6,086 bases of DNA from Chitinophaga pinensis (GCA_945870115.1 CAMBRH010000219.1:1-6086); one strand, 5' to 3'. Shown: positions 1 through 6,009, counted from the stretch's first letter. A program made the numbers and translations. Notes: a model not told the origin generated them from the letters alone.

Positions 1-1
1 A

Positions 2-157
2 ATGATTTTAGCTTTTGTCAATGACAAAGAAATAAAAATTTCTGAAAACCCTCGTTATAATTCAACAACTGAAAAAGCAATAAAAGAAGCGCAATTAGGA
101 ATTGGTGTTACAAAAACTAAAAGTCACGCTGATTTAATGAAAAAATTGCGCAGCTAA
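2..157 (+). CDS. 3' part of a RelB/DinJ-type antitoxin (partial)
   Basis: The frame is open to the left window edge, so the ATG at 2 may be an internal methionine and the true start is probably upstream. Counting from that ATG, 51 residues are visible. The last 19 (GIGVTKTKSHADLMKKLRS, residues 33-51) align without gaps to the C-terminus of E. coli DinJ as I remember it, sharing the pattern G-I-x-V-x-K-x-K followed by D-L-x-x-K-L. In that family the C-terminal segment wraps and neutralises a YafQ/RelE RNase toxin, while the N-terminal ribbon-helix-helix dimer binds the promoter; that half would lie outside the window. The context supports the call: the stop codon (155-157) is directly followed by the ATG of a toxin-like stub. 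The family assignment rests on a short remembered alignment, so it is moderately sure. It could instead be another short addiction-module antitoxin. Confidence 0.55.
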   Translation: MILAFVNDKEIKISENPRYNSTTEKAIKEAQLGIGVTKTKSHADLMKKLRS

Positions 158-220
158 ATGTTTGAAATAGATTTAAAAAACAACTTCAAAAAAGATTTTA
201 AAGTTATTTTTAATCTCTAA
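158..220 (+). pseudogene. Truncated YafQ/RelE-like toxin (N-terminal stub)
   Basis: The ATG lies immediately after the antitoxin stop codon with no intervening base, the usual tight coupling of a type II antitoxin-toxin pair. The frame reads MFEIDLKNNFKKDFKVIFNL and then stops at 218-220. The first 15 residues have the shape of the first beta strand and first helix of YafQ/RelE toxins (M-[FY]-x-I, then F-K-K-D-[FY]-K). Such toxins are normally about 90 residues long, so some 70 residues, including all the catalytic His/Arg/Lys positions, are missing. The other frames between 200 and 262 show no continuation that I can recognise, so a simple frameshift does not explain it; a deletion or replacement is more likely. 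If the reading is right, the antitoxin is now an orphan. The stub is short, so the family call is tentative. Confidence 0.45.
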
Positions 221-262
221 AATGCTTTTTCTGATAAATAGGATAATTAAAAATATGTTTAA

Positions 263-703
263 ATGGAATTTAAAAAAGTGCATAATGACAAAAGTATCTC
301 TGAACTAGAAGGATGGAAATGGGATTCTTCAAAGTTTCCAAATGATTCAACTTCAGGCATTGAAAATCGATTTTTTAAATTACATGATATTCCTCTGAAT
401 AAATTAGAAATTGATGATATTCGTTTTTTAATAAATCAAAATAGTGCATTAACTTTTATTTTACCAATTGCGATATTAAGTTTAGAAAAGAATTTTTTTG
501 TAGAAACTGAATATTATGAAGGAGATTTAATAAACTCAATTCTTAATATAAATTTAGATGGTTTTTGGAATCAAAATTTGGAACTAAAAAATAAAATTAT
601 TTCTTTAATAATTAAAAATCAATCCCAAATGGAGTTTATTGATTTAGATTGGGAAACTAAAAAAGAATTAAAATCAAACTTTAAAAAATTTATTCAAGAA
701 TAA
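263..703 (+). CDS. CdiI-like contact-dependent inhibition immunity protein
   Basis: This 146-residue, acidic, probably cytoplasmic protein has no signal peptide or clear membrane segment. Its layout matches a family annotated as contact-dependent growth inhibition system immunity protein. The matching elements are S-I-x-E-L-E-G-W at residues 11-18, H-D-I-P-L-N-K-L around 41-48, then D-D-I-R-F-L-I-N-Q-N-S-A-L, then I-L-P-I-A-I-L-S-L-E, and the E-Y-Y-E-G-D-L-I-N-S-I-L block followed by F-W. Family members are thought to bind and neutralise a toxin domain delivered by a neighbouring cell; which toxin cannot be told from this sequence. No toxin gene is in the window, so it looks like an orphan. 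The ATG at 263 is the first in-frame start; an ATG at 255 is out of frame. G+C is strikingly low (10 of 60 bases from 541, against 25 of 60 from 3901 in atpA), which fits accessory origin or weak expression. No convincing promoter or strong terminator of its own is visible. Confidence 0.65.
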   Translation: MEFKKVHNDKSISELEGWKWDSSKFPNDSTSGIENRFFKLHDIPLNKLEIDDIRFLINQNSALTFILPIAILSLEKNFFVETEYYEGDLINSILNINLDGFWNQNLELKNKIISLIIKNQSQMEFIDLDWETKKELKSNFKKFIQE

Positions 704-868
704 TTCATCTTGATTAATTACAATTTTTAAAGAAAAAAAGAATGTATTTACATTAATTTAAATTTGATAAAGTCTTAGGTCCTTTCTTATTTATTTTAAA
801 TATTCAAATTTTTAATCCACCAAAAAGCTAGCATACATCGAAAATTCCGAAATATTTCACTTTTTCAC
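704..868. other. Non-coding AT-rich spacer before the atp promoter
   Basis: No credible reading frame is present. A weak 6-bp inverted repeat (TCAAGA 694-699, TCTTGA 708-713) spans the stop codon of the preceding gene and could be a poor terminator. AATGTA (741-746) and TACATT (749-754) form another short inverted repeat. GCTAGC at 827-832 and GAAATATTTC at 849-858 are small palindromes; the latter ends 10 bases before the -33 element of the atp promoter and is the only plausible operator-like site, though short palindromes are common in such AT-rich DNA. I see no remains of atpI/atpZ-type genes here. Confidence 0.5.
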
Positions 869-898
869 TTGTTATTACGGAAACATTCAGTAATTTTG
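869..898 (+). promoter_or_regulatory. Bacteroidetes-type promoter for the atp operon
   Basis: TTG at 869-871 and TAATTTTG at 891-898 are separated by 19 bp. This fits the Flavobacterium promoter form TTG-N17-23-TAnnTTTG recognised by the primary sigma factor of the phylum. Transcription would be expected to begin a few bases downstream, around 903-907, giving a leader of roughly 30-35 nt before atpB. It is the only place in the leader region where both elements occur at proper spacing. Confidence 0.75.
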
Positions 899-937
899 CA
901 CCAAATTTAAAGGGTTTTTTAACAAAAAAATTGCAAA

Positions 938-2065
938 ATGATTATGAAAAGTACTGTAAAATCTATATTCTTAGCACTTTTAACTATTTTTTCTTTGAAT
1001 GTATCATTCGCTAATTCTTCTGAAGAAAATACTCAACACCCGAAAGAAAAAGAAGAATTTAATGTTGGTGAAATGATTATGCACCATATTAAAGATGCGC
1101 ATGAATGGCATTTATTTGGACCAGAACATGGAGGAACTTCAATCTATTTACCTATAATTTTAATTGATGGAGGTTTAAAAACTTTTTCATCTTCTAATTT
1201 TTACCATGGAGAACACAAATCAGCTATTGACCATAAAACAGGGAAAGAAGTTTCTTATGTTGCAGGAAAAGGTGCTGCTTCCGCATACGGAATGTTTCAT
1301 GAAAAAATTTACAAATTAGAAAATGGTGAATTAAATTTCGAAGGTGGGCACGTACATGGTTCTATTAAACCTTGGGATCTGTCAATTACAAAAAATGTTG
1401 TTTCTTTATTTTTTGGAGCAATCTTTATTTTAGTAATAATGGGCTCTGTTGCTAAATTCTACAAAAAAAATGGTGCAGTTGCTCCAAAAGGTTTAGCAAA
1501 ATACCTAGAAGTAATTGTTGTTATGGTTCGCGATGATGTTGCAAAAGCAAATATTGGGGAAGCAAAATACAAAAAATACGTTCCTTATTTATTGACAATT
1601 TTCTTTTTTGTATGGTTCAATAATATGTTGGGAATGATTCCTTTTCTTCCAGGAGGGGCGAATTTAACTGGTAACTTAACTGTAACATTATTTTTAGCTG
1701 TTTGTACTTTAATTGTAACACTAGCTTCAGCAAATAAAAACTACTGGAAGCACATTTTCGCAACACCAGGGGTTCCTGTAGCATTATTGCCAATTATGAT
1801 TCCAATTGAAATCGTTGGAATTTTTACAAAACCTTTCGCCTTGATGATTCGTTTGTTTGCGAATATGACTGCTGGTCACATCATCGTTTTAGCATTAATT
1901 TCAATTATCTTTATAAACCAAAATGCTGCGTGGGGATTCTTATCCGTACCGATGGCTTTGTTTATTTCGGTGTTGGAATTATTAGTTGCCTTTTTACAAG
2001 CGTTTTTATTCGCAATGTTGTCGGCATTATTTATCGGAGCAGCTGTTGAAGAGGCTCATCATTAA
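938..2065 (+). CDS. atpB: F1Fo-ATP synthase subunit a
   Basis: This is the membrane subunit forming the proton half-channels against the c-ring. At 375 residues it is about 100 longer than E. coli AtpB. Residues 3-25 form a signal peptide (Lys, hydrophobic run, then SFA before Asn26, the likely cleavage site). A periplasmic stretch of about 120 residues with 12 His follows; it includes the IMHHIKDAHEWHLF block (47-60). Membrane helices then run from about 152 to 371. The essential Arg is R305 in LMIRLFANMTAGH. H314 and E347 occupy the positions of E. coli E219 and H245, the swapped pair also known from mitochondria. Q354 matches E. coli Q252. It is the first gene of the operon, 40 bp after the promoter. 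ATG 938 is the longest start; ATG 944 (M3) would also give a good signal peptide and cannot be excluded, as no Shine-Dalgarno sequence decides it. Confidence 0.96.
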   Translation: MIMKSTVKSIFLALLTIFSLNVSFANSSEENTQHPKEKEEFNVGEMIMHHIKDAHEWHLFGPEHGGTSIYLPIILIDGGLKTFSSSNFYHGEHKSAIDHKTGKEVSYVAGKGAASAYGMFHEKIYKLENGELNFEGGHVHGSIKPWDLSITKNVVSLFFGAIFILVIMGSVAKFYKKNGAVAPKGLAKYLEVIVVMVRDDVAKANIGEAKYKKYVPYLLTIFFFVWFNNMLGMIPFLPGGANLTGNLTVTLFLAVCTLIVTLASANKNYWKHIFATPGVPVALLPIMIPIEIVGIFTKPFALMIRLFANMTAGHIIVLALISIIFINQNAAWGFLSVPMALFISVLELLVAFLQAFLFAMLSALFIGAAVEEAHH

Positions 2066-2092
2066 TTAGTAACTTTTTAATACACATATATC

Positions 2093-2314
2093 ATGTTTGG
2101 AAGTATAGCAGCAATCGGAGCAGGTCTTGCAGTTTTAGGTGCAGGATTAGGAATTGGAAGAATCGGTGGTTCAGCAATGGACGCAATCGCAAGAAATCCA
2201 GAAGCTTCAGGAAAAATTACAACAACTATGATTATCGCAGCAGCGTTAATCGAAGGTGTTGCTTTGTTCGGAGTAGTAGTTGGTCTACTAGGTCTAGAAA
2301 CAGGGGTTAAATAA
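2093..2314 (+). CDS. atpE: F1Fo-ATP synthase subunit c
   Basis: This 73-residue hairpin protein forms the rotating c-ring in the inner membrane. Helix 1 (about 3-28) carries the Gly-rich packing motif (G16, G18, G20, G22). The polar loop contains R34-N35-P36, which contacts gamma/epsilon. Helix 2 (about 44-68) holds the ion-carrying Glu, E54, in ALIEGVALFG. The residue after E54 is Gly, not the Ser/Thr of Na+-binding rings, and helix 1 lacks the matching Gln, so a proton-coupled ring is predicted. The length is normal for the family. It lies 27 bp after atpB and is followed by a terminator-like hairpin, which may let it be made in excess of downstream subunits, as its copy number per enzyme requires. 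Confidence 0.97.
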   Translation: MFGSIAAIGAGLAVLGAGLGIGRIGGSAMDAIARNPEASGKITTTMIIAAALIEGVALFGVVVGLLGLETGVK

Positions 2315-2323
2315 ATTAAATAT

Positions 2324-2356
2324 GTGCTGTAACGGTTGGTTACGGCACTATTTTTT
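2324..2356 (+). terminator. Terminator-like hairpin between atpE and atpF
   Basis: GTGCTGTAAC (2324-2333) pairs with GTTACGGCAC (2339-2348) through ten base pairs including one U-G, around a 5-nt loop GGTTG. TA and then six T follow (2351-2356). This is the form of an intrinsic terminator, yet it sits inside the operon, 10 nt after the atpE stop and 38 nt before atpF. No TAnnTTTG promoter with a proper TTG element follows it, so atpF probably depends on read-through. It could act as an attenuator or as a 3' stabiliser of an atpB-atpE transcript. Function is inferred. Confidence 0.6.
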
Positions 2357-2386
2357 GAAATTAAAACAATTTAATACAATTATAAA

Positions 2387-2881
2387 ATGGATTTGATATT
2401 ACCTGATTTTGGCCTTTTAATTTGGACAGCAGTAGTTTTTTGTTTGTTGATGTTTGTCTTGGCTAAATTTATTTGGAAACCAATTTTAAGCTCTGTAAAT
2501 GAAAGAGAAACTAAAATTTCTGATTCTTTGGCATTAGCTGAAAAAACAAAAGCTGAAATGATTTTGTTGCAATCTCAAAACGAAAACTTATTGAAAGAAG
2601 CGCGTGCTGAAAGAGATAAAATCGTTAAAGATGCACATGAAACAGCTAGCAAAATGGTTGAAGATTCAAAAGTTAACGCTAAAAACGAAGCTTCAAAAAT
2701 CATTGCTTCAGCTCATCAAGCAATTGAGGTTGAAAAAGCAGCAGCATTTTCTGAATTGAAATCTTCTATCGCAGCTTTATCAATTGAAATCGCTGAAAAA
2801 GTTGTTAGAACTGAACTTTCTTCAGATGACAAACAAAAAGCTTTGGCTACGAAATTAGTTGCAGACATTAACTTGAACTAA
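2387..2881 (+). CDS. atpF: F1Fo-ATP synthase subunit b
   Basis: This is the peripheral-stalk subunit that anchors F1 to subunit a. Of its 164 residues, one N-terminal membrane helix occupies about 8-29 and is followed by the typical W-K-P-I (30-33). A long charged, Ala/Lys/Glu-rich coiled coil then runs from about 36 to 140, ending in the conserved LSIEIAEKVV block (131-140) that meets delta. The length is usual for a single b-type subunit, and no b' paralogue is present, so a b2 homodimer is expected. The start follows an A-rich leader (ATTATAAA) with no Shine-Dalgarno sequence. The 72-bp gap before it holds a terminator-like hairpin, whereas the gap to atpH is only 7 bp, suggesting close coupling of b and delta. 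Confidence 0.95.
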   Translation: MDLILPDFGLLIWTAVVFCLLMFVLAKFIWKPILSSVNERETKISDSLALAEKTKAEMILLQSQNENLLKEARAERDKIVKDAHETASKMVEDSKVNAKNEASKIIASAHQAIEVEKAAAFSELKSSIAALSIEIAEKVVRTELSSDDKQKALATKLVADINLN

Positions 2882-2888
2882 GATTCTT

Positions 2889-3422
2889 ATGAAAGTTACT
2901 AAATCAGCATCGAGATACGCAAAAGCTTTATTGGAATTGGCAATCGAAAACAATAAGATTGACCAGGTTTTAGCTGATATGCAAGCAATAATTACGGCTA
3001 ACGCTGAAACAAAAGAATTTCAATTGTTTTTAGATAGCCCAATTATTAATTCAGACAAAAAAATTAATGTTATCAATGAGATTTTTTCTCAATTTGATGC
3101 ATTAAGTTCTTCATTTGTTACTTTAATTGCAAAAAACAAAAGAGAAAATGCTTTGGTACAAATCGCTGATTCATTTATCTCTCAAGTTAAAACTCATTTA
3201 GGAATTGTTCCTGTAACTTTGGTTTCAGCACAAAAATTAGATGATGCAACAAAAAGTGCAATCATAGCGAAATTGGAAAAATCTATTACTGGGAAATTAG
3301 AAATAGACGAAAAAATTGATACTTCATTAATTGGTGGATTCATTGTTAGAATGGGCGACACACAAATTGATGCATCAGTTTCCACTAAATTAAGAAATTT
3401 ACAAACAAGTTTGACACGTTAA
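2889..3422 (+). CDS. atpH: F1Fo-ATP synthase subunit delta
   Basis: This is the OSCP/delta subunit that caps F1 and binds the C-terminal end of the b dimer; it is a cytoplasmic-face peripheral protein. Its 177 residues match the usual length. The N-terminal helical domain (about 5-105) begins with S-R-Y-A-K-A-L-L-E-L-A, typical of the family. The C-terminal part has the delta signature region S-L-I-G-G-F-I-V-R-M-G-D (146-157), followed by D-A-S-V-S-T-K-L-R-N-L. It begins 7 bp after the atpF stop and ends 27 bp before atpA. No Shine-Dalgarno sequence is seen; translation may be coupled to atpF. Confidence 0.95.
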   Translation: MKVTKSASRYAKALLELAIENNKIDQVLADMQAIITANAETKEFQLFLDSPIINSDKKINVINEIFSQFDALSSSFVTLIAKNKRENALVQIADSFISQVKTHLGIVPVTLVSAQKLDDATKSAIIAKLEKSITGKLEIDEKIDTSLIGGFIVRMGDTQIDASVSTKLRNLQTSLTR

Positions 3423-3449
3423 GTGTTTTTGCTAAAATAAATTAGAAAT

Positions 3450-5024
3450 ATGGCAGACGTGAAACCAGCAGAAGTTTCTGCAATCATTAGAGAACAGTTA
3501 TCAGGATTCAAAACTGAAGCTGAATTACAAGAAATAGGTACAGTTCTTCAAATTGGAGATGGTATCGCACGTATTTATGGATTGAACGGTGTTCAGTACG
3601 GTGAACTTATTGAATTCGCTGGTGGATTGCAAGGAATTGCATTAAACTTAGAGGAAGACAATGTTGGAGCAGTACTTTTAGGACGTTCTTCGGGTGTAAA
3701 AGAAGGTGATACTGTTAAAAGACTTGGAAGAATTGCTTCTGTAAAAGTTGGTGAAGGTTGTGTTGGAAGAGTTGTTGATACACTTGGAAATCCAATCGAT
3801 GGTAAAGGTGAAATTGCAGGTCAATTATACGAAATGCCAATCGAACGTAAAGCTCCAGGAGTTATTTTCCGTCAACCAGTTACTGAACCTCTTCAAACAG
3901 GAATCAAGTCAGTTGATGCAATGATTCCAATCGGACGTGGACAACGTGAGTTAATCATTGGTGACCGTCAAACAGGAAAAACAACTGTTGCAATTGATGC
4001 AATTATCAATCAAAAAGAATTTTACGATAGAGGTGAACCAGTTTTCTGTATCTATGTTGCAATTGGACAAAAAGGTTCAACTGTTGCTGGAATCGTTAAG
4101 AAATTAGAAGACGCTGGAGCAATGGCTTATACAGTTATTGTTGCATCAAACGCTTCTGATCCAGCACCAATGCAATTTTACGCTCCAATGACTGGTGCTG
4201 CAATTGGTGAATATTTCCGTGACTCAGGTAGACCAGCTTTAATTGTATTTGATGATTTATCAAAACAAGCTGTTGCTTACCGTGAGGTTTCTCTTTTATT
4301 ACGTCGTCCTCCAGGGCGTGAGGCTTACCCAGGTGACGTTTTCTACTTACACTCCCGTTTACTAGAACGTGCTGCGAAAATTATCAATGATGATAAAATT
4401 GCTGCTCAAATGAATGACTTACCAGAATCTTTAAGAGGAATCGTAAAAGGTGGTGGTTCATTAACAGCTTTACCAATTATTGAAACACAAGCAGGTGACG
4501 TTTCGGCATATATTCCAACAAACGTAATTTCGATTACTGATGGACAAATATTCTTAGAGTCAGATTTATTTAACGCAGGTATTCGTCCAGCAATTAACGT
4601 AGGTATTTCTGTATCTCGTGTTGGAGGAAATGCTCAAATTAAATCAATGAAGAAAGTTGCTGGTACCTTGAAATTAGATCAAGCGCAATACCGTGAATTA
4701 GAAGCATTTGCTAAATTTGGTTCTGATTTAGATGCTGCAACAAAATCTGTTTTGGACAAAGGTGCAAGAAACGTTGAAATCTTAAAACAAAGAGAAGGAG
4801 ATCCATATCCAGTTGAAAAACAAATTGCAATCATCTTTGTAGGTACAAAAGGATTAATCCAAAAAGTTCCTGTAAACAAAGTGAAAGCTTTTGAAACTGA
4901 ATATTTGAATTACTTAGAAGCAAAACATTCTGACGTATTATTGGCTTTAAAAGCAGGTAAATACACAGACGAAGCAACAGACGTTTTAACAAAAGTTGCT
5001 AAAGAAATCGCTGATAAATACTAA
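3450..5024 (+). CDS. atpA: F1Fo-ATP synthase subunit alpha
   Basis: This is the non-catalytic nucleotide-binding subunit, three per F1, alternating with beta. It has 524 residues in the usual order: N-terminal beta-barrel (about 25-95), nucleotide-binding domain and C-terminal helical domain. The Walker A loop GDRQTGKT is at 171-178, Walker B is around LIVFDD (264-269), and RRPPGREAYPGD is at 285-296. The alpha/beta signature PAINVGISVS is at 380-389, followed by R390, the arginine finger reaching the beta catalytic site. Between LLERAAK and GSLTALP there are 25 residues against 18 in E. coli (from memory), a small insertion that I believe is common in Bacteroidetes. It is richer in G+C than the genes at the left of the window, consistent with a conserved, strongly expressed gene. 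An 80-bp repeat-bearing gap separates it from atpG. Confidence 0.98.
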   Translation: MADVKPAEVSAIIREQLSGFKTEAELQEIGTVLQIGDGIARIYGLNGVQYGELIEFAGGLQGIALNLEEDNVGAVLLGRSSGVKEGDTVKRLGRIASVKVGEGCVGRVVDTLGNPIDGKGEIAGQLYEMPIERKAPGVIFRQPVTEPLQTGIKSVDAMIPIGRGQRELIIGDRQTGKTTVAIDAIINQKEFYDRGEPVFCIYVAIGQKGSTVAGIVKKLEDAGAMAYTVIVASNASDPAPMQFYAPMTGAAIGEYFRDSGRPALIVFDDLSKQAVAYREVSLLLRRPPGREAYPGDVFYLHSRLLERAAKIINDDKIAAQMNDLPESLRGIVKGGGSLTALPIIETQAGDVSAYIPTNVISITDGQIFLESDLFNAGIRPAINVGISVSRVGGNAQIKSMKKVAGTLKLDQAQYRELEAFAKFGSDLDAATKSVLDKGARNVEILKQREGDPYPVEKQIAIIFVGTKGLIQKVPVNKVKAFETEYLNYLEAKHSDVLLALKAGKYTDEATDVLTKVAKEIADKY

Positions 5025-5030
5025 ATTATT

Positions 5031-5097
5031 AGTGAAGAATGAAAAGTTAAGAGTGAAAAATAAATCATTCTTAATTTTTCACTCTTAACTCTTAACT
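5031..5097. repeat. Inverted heptad-repeat hairpin between atpA and atpG
   Basis: AGTTAAGAGTGAAAAAT (5045-5061) is perfectly complementary to 5074-5090, giving a 17-bp stem with a 12-nt loop. Both arms are built from degenerate 7-bp units. On the + strand they are AGTGAAG, AATGAAA, AGTTAAG, AGTGAAA, AATAAAT (5031-5065). On the - strand, from 5097 leftward, they are AGTTAAG, AGTTAAG, AGTGAAA, AATTAAG. A competing pairing is possible between AAGAATGA (5035-5042) and TCATTCTT (5065-5072). The hairpin ends 14 nt before the atpG start. No T-run follows it on the + strand, so it is not an ordinary terminator. A role in mRNA processing, stability or atpG translation is possible but inferred. Confidence 0.8.
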
Positions 5098-5104
5098 AAA
5101 AAAA

Positions 5105-5974
5105 ATGGCAAATTTAAAAGAAATACGTAATAGAATTGTTTCAGTTGGTTCAACGATGCAAATCACTTCAGCAATGAAAATGGTTTCTGCAGCGAAATTG
5201 AAACGTGCGCAAGATGCTGTAACGCAAATGCGTCCGTATGCTACAAAACTGAAAGAAATTTTAGGAAATTTAAGTTCAAGTTTAGATTTATCTGAAAATG
5301 CTTTTTCTGATACACGTGAAGTAAAAAATGTTTTAATTGTTGCAATTTCTTCTAACAGAGGACTTTGTGGTGGATTTAACAACAACGTAATTAAGAAAGT
5401 AAATTTATTAATTGAAAATGAATATGCTTCTTCCAATGTAAAAGTTTTATGTTTGGGGAAAAAAGTTACAGATGCGTACAGAAGAAGTGACTTGAGAATC
5501 TTAAATTCAGAATTTGGTGTTGAAGATATTTATGCTGATTTATCTTTTGATAATTCTTCCATAATTGCAAGAAGTATCATGGATAAATTTTTAGCCAAAG
5601 ATTTTGACAAAGTTGTTGTAATTTATAATTCATTTATAAACGCAGCATCACAAGATGTAAAAACAGAACAATTATTACCAATTATTCCAACTGTTGTTGA
5701 AGATGGATCATCAAGCGATTACATTTTTGAACCATCAAAAGAAGAAATTGTGGACGAATTAATTCCAAAATCATTAAAAATACAATTCTTTAAATCATTG
5801 TTAGATTCTTATGCATCTGAACATGGCGCTCGTATGACTGCAATGCACAAAGCAACAGATAATGCATCTGAAATGAAGAAAAATTTGACTTTAAGTTATA
5901 ACAAAGCAAGACAAGCAGCAATTACAAACGAAATCTTAGAAATCGTTGGTGGAGCTGAGGCTTTGAATGGTTAA
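5105..5974 (+). CDS. atpG: F1Fo-ATP synthase subunit gamma
   Basis: This is the central rotor shaft, one per enzyme, turning inside the alpha3beta3 head and seated on the c-ring. It has 289 residues, normal for bacteria. The N-terminal helix starts N-L-K-E-I-R-N-R-I and includes the conserved T-S-A-M-K-M-V-S-A-A-K (21-31). The middle Rossmann-like domain has S-S-N-R-G-L-C-G-G-F-N (82-92). The C-terminal helix carries the gamma signature I-T-N-E-I-L-E-I-V-G-G-A-E-A (273-286). The start follows an A-tract just after a strong hairpin. It is the last gene of the operon: a terminator lies 58 bp after its stop, and beta and epsilon do not follow. Confidence 0.97.
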   Translation: MANLKEIRNRIVSVGSTMQITSAMKMVSAAKLKRAQDAVTQMRPYATKLKEILGNLSSSLDLSENAFSDTREVKNVLIVAISSNRGLCGGFNNNVIKKVNLLIENEYASSNVKVLCLGKKVTDAYRRSDLRILNSEFGVEDIYADLSFDNSSIIARSIMDKFLAKDFDKVVVIYNSFINAASQDVKTEQLLPIIPTVVEDGSSSDYIFEPSKEEIVDELIPKSLKIQFFKSLLDSYASEHGARMTAMHKATDNASEMKKNLTLSYNKARQAAITNEILEIVGGAEALNG

Positions 5975-5981
5975 AAAAATT

Positions 5982-6009
5982 ATGAGTTATGAGTCATGAA
6001 TGATGAGTG
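5982..6009 (+). repeat. Degenerate 7-bp tandem repeat after atpG
   Basis: Four consecutive heptads, ATGAGTT, ATGAGTC, ATGAATG and ATGAGTG, begin 7 bases after the atpG stop. The period matches that of the array before atpG, but the unit differs and here there is no opposed arm. It is non-coding; stops occur in the frames across it. No function can be assigned. Confidence 0.75.

Noticed and set aside
9..17. TAGCTTTTG near the left edge as a promoter
   Set aside because: One base too long for TAnnTTTG, inside the antitoxin coding frame, and the upstream element cannot be seen.
222..308. Small 28-codon frame that might continue the truncated toxin after a frameshift
   Set aside because: Its residues show no toxin-like pattern and it overlaps the start of the immunity-like gene.
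694..713. TCAAGA/TCTTGA inverted repeat over the end of the 263-703 gene as a terminator
   Set aside because: Only six base pairs with an 8-nt loop and no direct T-run; too weak to list as a terminator.
759..766. TAAATTTG matches the TAnnTTTG promoter element
   Set aside because: No TTG lies 17-23 bp upstream; such 8-mers are expected by chance in this AT-rich spacer.
2336..2357. Promoter for atpF made of TTG (2336-2338) and TATTTTTTG (2349-2357)
   Set aside because: The spacer is only 10 bp and the second element has an extra base; the T-run is better explained as part of the terminator-like hairpin.
3194..3385. Minus-strand open frame inside atpH
   Set aside because: Antisense shadow of a well-supported conserved gene; no recognisable protein and no promoter.
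4679..4879. Minus-strand open frame inside atpA
   Set aside because: Antisense shadow of atpA with no recognisable domain.
5092..5436. Minus-strand open frame opposite the start of atpG
   Set aside because: Overlaps conserved gamma codons entirely; hydrophobic composition is explained by the complement of Lys/Glu-rich codons.
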